From the NCBI GenBank assembly GCA_002501065.1, contig DLRK01000020.1, forward strand, positions 15,637-61,248: 45,612 bases of DNA. The letters are read 5' to 3'. Numbering within the stretch: the stretch's first letter is position 1; each line of letters begins with the position of its first letter. This DNA is from Akkermansiaceae bacterium UBA7890 (GTDB lineage Bacteria; Verrucomicrobiota; Verrucomicrobiia; Verrucomicrobiales; Akkermansiaceae). Shown one piece after another: positions 40,229-45,612 of this stretch. The notes under the pieces were generated by a model. It saw only the letters and a list, made by a program, of their open reading frames with translations. It made no database searches and was not told where the DNA came from. The translations under genes and the position numbers were made by a program.

Positions 40229-41623
40229 TCAGTTGTCCTGGAACTTGGGATTCTTCTCCGTGGGAACGGGTGCCTTGGTGGCTTTGCGCCAGGACTTGAG
40301 GAGATCGTGGAGTTCCTCCCGGCGCTTCGCTTCCCTTTCCGCGAGGTTGTTCTTCTCGGAGGGGTCGCGCTGGAGGTTGTAGAGTTCCAGGGCGCCGTCC
40401 TCGAAGTACTCGATCAACTTCCAATCCCCCTGCCGGACCACCCCGCAGGGCGTGGTGCGGAAGTGCTGGAAGGGCGAGCCGAGGTCCTTGCCGTAGCCCT
40501 GGAGGTAGGCAGGGAAATGCCAGAAGAGAGGGCGGGCGGGCAGGGAGTCCCCGCGGAAGAGAGGACTGAGATCCACGCCGTCCTGCAGTTCAGGAGCCTC
40601 GGTCCCGGCCACGGCGGCGAAGGTGGGGAGCAGGTCGACCTGGTGGATGGCTGTATCCAGTCGCGAGGAGGCCCTGATCCTGCCCGGCCAACGCACGAGG
40701 AAGGGTTCGCGGATGCCCCCTTCGTAGAACATCCCCTTCGATCCACGCAGGGGTCTGGCGTTGGAGACCCCTCCGTGCGGGCCGTTGTCGGAGGTGAAGA
40801 TCACGAGGGTGTCCTTCGCCAGTTCGAGTTCATCCAGCAGGTCGAGAATCTGTCCCACCGCGAGGTCCATGGCCTCGATCATGGCGGCGTATTTCGCGTT
40901 GCTGTGATGGGTGCCCGACTTGCCCGCGTAGCTGGCGGTGAGATCCGCGCGGGCCTGGATCGGTGTGTGGACGGAGTAGAAAGGGAAGTAGACGAAGAAG
41001 GGATTGTTCTTTTTCTGCGTCGAACGAATCCAATTGCAGAGTTCGGTGGCGAGGCGGGCAGGAAGGTGCTCGCCCTTGGGACCGTCCTTCAGCTTGGGAT
41101 TCCTGTAGGGAGAGAAGTAGGATTTCGGAGAGCCCCACTTCAGGCCGCCGAAGTTGGCCTCAAAACCATAGGCGGTGGGATCATCGGAGAGATGCCACTT
41201 GCCCGCCACCGCTGTGCGGTAGCCAGCGCCCTTGAGAACCTGGGCCATGGTGGGCAGTTGCCTGGTGAGTTCGGTCTTGTTGGAGATGGGAACGAGGCGG
41301 CGGTGGGCGGCCTTCCCGCGGCCCGAATTTCCCACCGTGAAGACGCCGTGGCGCGGGGTGTAGAGCCCCGTCATGAGAGAGGCCCGCGAGGGAGCGCAAT
41401 TGGCGGCCGCCGCATAAGCATTGGTGAAGGTCATCCCCTCCTTCGCGAGGCGGTCGATGTTGGGCGTGCGGTAGTAATCCGATCCCTGGCAGGAAAGATC
41501 GGTGTAGCCCAGGTCATCGGCGTAGAGGAGGATGATGTTGGGCTTTGCCTTCTGTCCGGATACAGCTGTCACGGAGAGGATCAGAAGAGCGGAGAGGAGG
41601 GTGGGCAGGGTGAGATGTGGCAT
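40229..41623 (-). CDS. Type I sulfatase
   Basis: Exported sulfatase (464 aa) from the ATG at 41623, where the signal peptide begins (MPHLTLPTLLSALLILSVTA). A longer frame to 41971 lies inside the next gene. Metal ligands YADDLGYTD (Asp36, Asp37), maturation motif Cys76-Ala-Pro-Ser-Arg, then YRTAVAGKWHLS and IFTSDNGPHGGVS are intact. It follows the phosphoesterase gene at 41682 by 58 bp on the same strand and is likely co-transcribed. Substrate cannot be read from sequence. Confidence 0.93.
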   Translation of the reverse strand: MPHLTLPTLLSALLILSVTAVSGQKAKPNIILLYADDLGYTDLSCQGSDYYRTPNIDRLAKEGMTFTNAYAAAANCAPSRASLMTGLYTPRHGVFTVGNSGRGKAAHRRLVPISNKTELTRQLPTMAQVLKGAGYRTAVAGKWHLSDDPTAYGFEANFGGLKWGSPKSYFSPYRNPKLKDGPKGEHLPARLATELCNWIRSTQKKNNPFFVYFPFYSVHTPIQARADLTASYAGKSGTHHSNAKYAAMIEAMDLAVGQILDLLDELELAKDTLVIFTSDNGPHGGVSNARPLRGSKGMFYEGGIREPFLVRWPGRIRASSRLDTAIHQVDLLPTFAAVAGTEAPELQDGVDLSPLFRGDSLPARPLFWHFPAYLQGYGKDLGSPFQHFRTTPCGVVRQGDWKLIEYFEDGALELYNLQRDPSEKNNLAEREAKRREELHDLLKSWRKATKAPVPTEKNPKFQDN

Positions 41624-41681
41624 GGGGAACGGTGTTGAGTCCTGATGGTTCTTGCTGCGAGAGGGGCTGCTCCGGCAATGG

Positions 41682-43256
41682 TCACTCGATGCGGATGACA
41701 TGAGAGGCGTCGTAAGTGCGGCCATACATGTCCTCGGTCTGGACCCAGAGACGATGGACGCCTGTGAGGTCTTTGACGGGCAGGGTGGCCTTCCAGAGAT
41801 GGTGGGAGGGAACCGCTCCCGGGAGGGTGCTGCCCTCCAGTTTATCACCGCGGCTTTCCTCACGCTTCTTGAGGGCGAGGAAATCGGGATCGGGCTCCAC
41901 GGTCTTTTGCAGGGTGATCCATTGGCCGTCCTCTCCCAGTCGCATGCGCACCTTGGAATGCCGGGAACCATTGAAGACGTTGGCGTGGACCGTCACCTCC
42001 TCTGTCCCGGGTTTCACCACGGAGGGCGCTTCGATGCGAAGTTGATAATCAGCCGGTCGCCGACTGGCCTTGAAGTCGACTACCGCCCGGGTTCCGTCGA
42101 AGGTAATGGTCGAGTAACCGCGCGGGGCACCGTCTCTTCCCAGGGAGTGCGGGATGCCGAGTTCATCCGGTTCGCCCTTCCACCAGCTTCCGCAGACAGT
42201 GACATTCACGACGTGGTGATGTGGCTTCTCGCCCTTCCATCCATCCTTCCCGTCGAGATACATGTGCGCGTGCCAGTGGGTATGGCCCGAGATGGACATG
42301 GTGTAGGGGCGCTTCTCGATCAGGCGGAAGAGGCGGTTGTGTCCGGAACTGGGCTTCCGGGGTTGCTCCGAGTCCTTGAGCGGAATGTGCATCATCAGCA
42401 TGAGCAGTTCGTTCTCCGGAAGGTGCGGCAGGAGGTTCTCAAGGAAGGTCAGTTGCCCAGTGCCCAGGTTGCCGGTGTAACTGCCCGTGCCACCCGATTC
42501 CCTGGAGCCGCCCCACATGACATTGTCCAGGACCACGAAGTTCACGGGGCCCCATTGGAAGGCGTGGTAGGCGGGGCCGTAGACGCGCTCGAAGGTTTCA
42601 TCAGAGGTTCTGTCGTCAGGGGCATCGAAGTTGAGGTCGTGATTGCCAATCACGTTCCACCACGGCACACCCATCAGGGCCACGATGCTGTTGTGTGTTT
42701 CAAAGAGGGAGAGGTCATCGAAGAGGATGTCACCCAGGGTCACTCCGAACCTGGCATCGGTGCCGATCAGTTCCTGGATGGTGTCACGCGCCATGTAGCC
42801 GAGTTCCTTTGCGTCGCGGGACTGGGTATCGCCGAAGAAATGTGCCTTGAACTTGTCGGGTTCTTCCTGGCGCGTGAGAGCGAAGTCGATGGAGGCAGGT
42901 AGAGGGCCAGTGGGTTTCAAGCCGGGAAAGCGGCTCTCAGGAGAGCCCTTGGGTTTGTGCACGTAGTAGAAGCGGGGGAGCTGCTGGTCGCTCACGGGAG
43001 GCATCCAACCGCGCGGCTTGACCACGAAGAAGATGCAGTCGTCGCGGACCGGAAGAGACCATGAGCCGTCCGGCGCAGTGGGGACGACTTCCCGCTGGTT
43101 TGAGACCAGGACCCCGGGGAGGCCCGGTTCGCCCGTATCGCGTTTACCGTTCCGATTGCGGTCGTCGAACACGAATCCGCGGGCCTCTGGGTTCTCCTGG
43201 GCCGTGGCATGCAGGGAGAGGAGAGAAAGGAAGAGGATGGACTTGCTGTGCTTCAT
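41682..43256 (-). CDS. Calcineurin-like metallophosphoesterase with N- and C-terminal accessory domains
   Basis: A 524-aa exported phosphoesterase starting at 43256 with a signal peptide (MKHSKSILFLSLLSLHATA). An N-terminal beta domain (about 25-128) with DRNRNGKRDTGEPGLPGVLV is of the MetallophosN/SdrD-B type. The catalytic core carries FFGDTQ (Asp143, Gln145), GDILFDD (175-181), GNHD (204-207), a MMHIPL His and SGHTHWH. Asp-x-Gln instead of Asp-x-His at the first motif is common in this subfamily. The C-terminal domain (about 375-524) is the MetallophosC type. A much longer frame from 44411 is an artefact of antisense coding under the reductase gene. Likely substrate is an organic phosphate or a nucleotide; not specified. 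Confidence 0.9.
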   Translation of the reverse strand: MKHSKSILFLSLLSLHATAQENPEARGFVFDDRNRNGKRDTGEPGLPGVLVSNQREVVPTAPDGSWSLPVRDDCIFFVVKPRGWMPPVSDQQLPRFYYVHKPKGSPESRFPGLKPTGPLPASIDFALTRQEEPDKFKAHFFGDTQSRDAKELGYMARDTIQELIGTDARFGVTLGDILFDDLSLFETHNSIVALMGVPWWNVIGNHDLNFDAPDDRTSDETFERVYGPAYHAFQWGPVNFVVLDNVMWGGSRESGGTGSYTGNLGTGQLTFLENLLPHLPENELLMLMMHIPLKDSEQPRKPSSGHNRLFRLIEKRPYTMSISGHTHWHAHMYLDGKDGWKGEKPHHHVVNVTVCGSWWKGEPDELGIPHSLGRDGAPRGYSTITFDGTRAVVDFKASRRPADYQLRIEAPSVVKPGTEEVTVHANVFNGSRHSKVRMRLGEDGQWITLQKTVEPDPDFLALKKREESRGDKLEGSTLPGAVPSHHLWKATLPVKDLTGVHRLWVQTEDMYGRTYDASHVIRIE

Positions 43257-43490
43257 TTGCGGATGCTGGTTGATATTCAAGGGTGCAGGAGAGAACAGGC
43301 CGGGGAGCAGTCTGCACGGAAGGTGAATCAGTTTCAGTGCCGGCCACAGGGAAAAGTTTGTCGTTAAGAAAAGAATCTTCGCCGGAGTGGACTCATGCCT
43401 TCCTGAATTGCGGCAGTTCTCCTGATCGGAACGCCTGTGGTTGTGGGGTCCGGTCTTGCTCCTCTTCCGATCCCTGAAAGGATTGCATCC

Positions 43491-44510
43491 ATGCAGCAGA
43501 GGCGATTGGGGACGAGCGGAATCGTGGTGAGCGAGATCTGCATGGGGACCATGACCTTCGGAACGCAGGCTGAGAAGGAGATGTCCTTCCGGATCATGGA
43601 TCGGGCTTTTGAGGCAGGGATCGACTTCTATGACAGCGCGGAACTTTATCCGGTTCCGCCCACTGCCGAACTGGTGGGCCGGACCGAGGATTGGGTGGGG
43701 GAGTGGCTGGCGACCAAGCCTCGCGATGGGGTCATTATCGCAACCAAGGTGGCGGGCGCCGCTCATGGCTGGTTCAACCCGCCGGTGCGCAACGATAAGG
43801 CGGCCCTGGATCGCAATCACATCCGCAAGGCCGTGGAGGGCAGCTTGCAGCGTCTTCGGACGGACTACATTGACCTTTATCAGGTTCATTGGCCCGACCA
43901 TGGAATGCGTCCGGAGGACACCCTGGGGGCTCTCGATGAACTTGTGCAGGAGGGCAAGGTGCGTGCGATCGGGGTGAGCAACGAGGACAGTTACGGCATG
44001 ATGAAGGCGCTTTGGACGAGCGATGCACACGGTCTGGCGCGCTACGACACGATCCAGAACAACTTTTCGCTGAATAACCGTCGTTTCGAGGATGAACTGG
44101 CAGAGGCCAGCCGGCGTGAGCAGGTGAGCCTGCTTTCCTACAGCCCGCTCGCGGGGGGTGTCCTCAGTGGCAAGTACAATGACGGGAAACGGCCCGAGGG
44201 AGCCCGCTTCACGCATTACATGAATGCCACTGCGCCACGGCAGCGTGCGATGGCGGAGCGTTTCGCCAACGGGCGTTGCCTGGAATCGACTGCTCGTTTC
44301 ATGGGGATTGCGGCAGAGGCGGGTCTGCATCCGGTCACCATGGCGATCGCCTGGAGCAAGCAGCACGATTTTGTGGCCTCCACCATCGTGGGGGCCACCC
44401 ATGAAGATCAACTCGACGTGATTTTCGATGCGGCCGGACTTGAACTTGAGTCCGTGGTTCTGGAGCGGATCGACGAAGTGAGTCGCGAGATTCGCTATCC
44501 GATGGGATGA
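43491..44510 (+). CDS. Aldo/keto reductase
   Basis: A 339-aa cytoplasmic aldo/keto reductase. The ATG at 43491 follows an AAAGGA ribosome binding site with 8-bp spacing; a longer frame from 43437 would add 18 residues. The catalytic tetrad is visible: Asp48 and Tyr53 in DFYDSAELY, Lys86 in ATKVAG, and His133 in LYQVHWPD. The NADPH-binding end (STIVGATHEDQL) matches the family. The sequence is closest in feel to the Tas/YajO group. It lies divergently from the phosphoesterase, with 234 bp between. Confidence 0.92.
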   Translation: MQQRRLGTSGIVVSEICMGTMTFGTQAEKEMSFRIMDRAFEAGIDFYDSAELYPVPPTAELVGRTEDWVGEWLATKPRDGVIIATKVAGAAHGWFNPPVRNDKAALDRNHIRKAVEGSLQRLRTDYIDLYQVHWPDHGMRPEDTLGALDELVQEGKVRAIGVSNEDSYGMMKALWTSDAHGLARYDTIQNNFSLNNRRFEDELAEASRREQVSLLSYSPLAGGVLSGKYNDGKRPEGARFTHYMNATAPRQRAMAERFANGRCLESTARFMGIAAEAGLHPVTMAIAWSKQHDFVASTIVGATHEDQLDVIFDAAGLELESVVLERIDEVSREIRYPMG

Positions 44511-44586
44511 GTGTGACAGGGGAACGTCTGCTTTTGCTTCTTGCGCGTTCCAAGGTGGAGGTCTTTTCTGTGAGCATCACTGACTG

Positions 44587-45612
44587 ATGAGCGACGAAGC
44601 CCAGGCCGCGGAGTCTCCCAAAGACCCCCTTCTTAGTCTCAACTCTCTCGATCTTGGTCCAGCATGGGCCCGGGGCGAGACGGAGAAGAAGAAAAGTGGA
44701 GAAGCCAAGGGCAGGCGTCGTCGTGATGACGACCGGGAACGTGATCGCGGACGGGGCGAAGGGAAACGGCAGGACGGACGAGATCGTGACCGGAACCGGG
44801 GCCGGAGGGATGATGGACGGGGTCCCCGTGACGGCCGGCGTGAAGGCCGGGGCGACCGGGGAAAGAGGTTTCAGAAAGGTGGGCGGGGTCGCCACGACGA
44901 CGACCGGCACGGTTCGCGGGAGCGCGAAGAGGTCGCGCCACCGGAGGGTTTTACGGCAGCAGTCATGCCGGTAGAAGAAGGACTGGACGGGTTGGCCAAG
45001 GAGATCCTTGCGGGCGGGCGCACCTACTCGGTTTTTGATCTCGCCAAGCTGGTTCTTGGTGCGCGTGAACGTTTCAACGTGACCTTCCGCAGTGGCAAGG
45101 AGACCGGGGGACTCGTGCGCTGCAAGAAAGATGGTTCGCTCTGGTTGAGCCGGAAGGAGGCACTTCAGCATTTCTGGCGGGCGGACTGGCGGGGCGACTA
45201 CTACGAGGAAGTGGTTTCGGAAACAGACCCCCCGCGGGGAAACTTCCAGACCGTGGCCCGGTGTGGCATCAGCGGCGAGTGGCTGGGGCCGCCCAACTAC
45301 CACGACTATCAACCGGCGCTGATGCGACTTCACCGGGAGCGTTTCGGAAACATGTCGCTCGATGCCTACAAGAGGAAGATCAAGATGGAGCGAGGCGAGG
45401 AGGCCGTGGCCGCCTGGTTGGAGAAAATGTCCAGGCGGGTGACCTATCGTCCTACTGGGGGGGTGGTTCCAGAAGTGGAAGAGGAAACCGAGGATGAGAG
45501 TGCGGTAGTCGAGGAGAGCATGGAGCGGACCGGAGAATCGGCGGCGCCGGGGGACGAGACCGAGGGGTCGGACGAGACCGGCGAGCCAGAGGAGACGAGT
45601 GAACCCGGGGAG
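44587..45612 (+). CDS. Arg/Asp/Gly-rich protein with conserved C-terminal domain, cut by the window edge
   Basis: An open frame of 342 codons from ATG 44587 with no stop before the end of the window. The N-terminal 30 residues are ordinary. Residues about 30-115 are a low-complexity tract of Arg, Asp, Gly and Glu (GRRRRDDDRERDRGRGEGKR and similar), a composition typical of RNA-binding or disordered linkers. A folded domain follows (about 125-285; TYSVFDLAKLVLGARERFNV; GNFQTVARCGISGEWLGPP; YHDYQPALMRLHRERF) with few Cys. The C-terminus is an acidic tail (EEETEDESAVVEESMERTG). I do not recognise the family. The right end is missing. Confidence 0.7.
   Translation, partial: MSDEAQAAESPKDPLLSLNSLDLGPAWARGETEKKKSGEAKGRRRRDDDRERDRGRGEGKRQDGRDRDRNRGRRDDGRGPRDGRREGRGDRGKRFQKGGRGRHDDDRHGSREREEVAPPEGFTAAVMPVEEGLDGLAKEILAGGRTYSVFDLAKLVLGARERFNVTFRSGKETGGLVRCKKDGSLWLSRKEALQHFWRADWRGDYYEEVVSETDPPRGNFQTVARCGISGEWLGPPNYHDYQPALMRLHRERFGNMSLDAYKRKIKMERGEEAVAAWLEKMSRRVTYRPTGGVVPEVEEETEDESAVVEESMERTGESAAPGDETEGSDETGEPEETSEPGE

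Noticed and set aside
43257..44411. N-terminal extension of the phosphoesterase frame up to 44411
   Set aside because: It is antisense to the aldo/keto reductase; the real start with a signal peptide is at 43256.
44520..44555. Possible terminator after the aldo/keto reductase
   Set aside because: Arms GGAACG/CGTTCC are only 6 bp with a 19-nt loop, and there is no proper T-tract next to the stem.

Overview
The window looks like chromosomal DNA of a member of the Verrucomicrobiota, probably a free-living and perhaps marine polysaccharide degrader. The evidence is GC-rich coding sequence, mostly weak Shine-Dalgarno signals, sulfatase-rich gene content, domain combinations typical of the Planctomycetes-Verrucomicrobia-Chlamydiae (PVC) group (SGNH hydrolase plus PVC-type dehydrogenase propeller plus cupredoxin; DUF1080 plus sulfatase plus HEAT) and a lineage-specific pilus/secretion locus. 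No rRNA, tRNA, CRISPR array, insertion sequence or phage gene was seen.

Region 1 (about 600-17,000) is a type IV pilus / type II secretion-like machine. A plus-strand operon (618-13,170) encodes a PilT-like ATPase, a pseudopilin, GspL/PilN-, GspM/PilO- and GspC/PilP-like inner-membrane parts, a secretin, a possible stand-alone MshEN-like protein, a GspE/PilB ATPase, a GspF/PilC platform protein, a second pseudopilin and four small membrane or secreted proteins of unknown role. A convergent minus-strand operon (16,369-13,322) adds three minor-pseudopilin-like proteins of the GspI/PilV, GspJ/PilW and GspK/PilX types. Many junctions are 4-bp ATGA overlaps, which suggests translational coupling.

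Region 2 (about 16,300-21,730) holds a secreted unknown protein whose start overlaps the minor-pseudopilin operon head-to-head, a possible double-psi beta-barrel exported protein, an unusual 481-bp intergenic stretch, a three-gene cassette of secreted unknown proteins closed by a strong terminator, and a SprT-like metalloprotein.

Region 3 (about 21,740-43,260) is catabolic and accessory: four sulfatases, the SGNH/dehydrogenase/cupredoxin protein, a stand-alone DsbD-alpha-like protein, a Tat-exported sulfite-oxidase-family protein, a Gfo/Idh/MocA oxidoreductase, a degenerate HMA-type protein, a CotH-family multidomain protein and a calcineurin-like phosphoesterase. The sulfatases and exported enzymes probably act together on sulfated glycans in the periplasm or outside the cell. 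An aldo/keto reductase and the start of an Arg/Gly/Asp-rich protein finish the window.

The most notable hidden feature is a 70-residue SelW/Rdx-family selenoprotein gene at 33,035-33,247. It is split by an in-frame TGA exactly at the CxxU position, so standard gene calling misses it. A stem-loop follows the TGA at a spacing compatible with a bacterial SECIS element. A second unexplained signal is a roughly 75-bp element found about 1.5 kb apart upstream of two different minus-strand genes (a sulfatase and the molybdenum enzyme).
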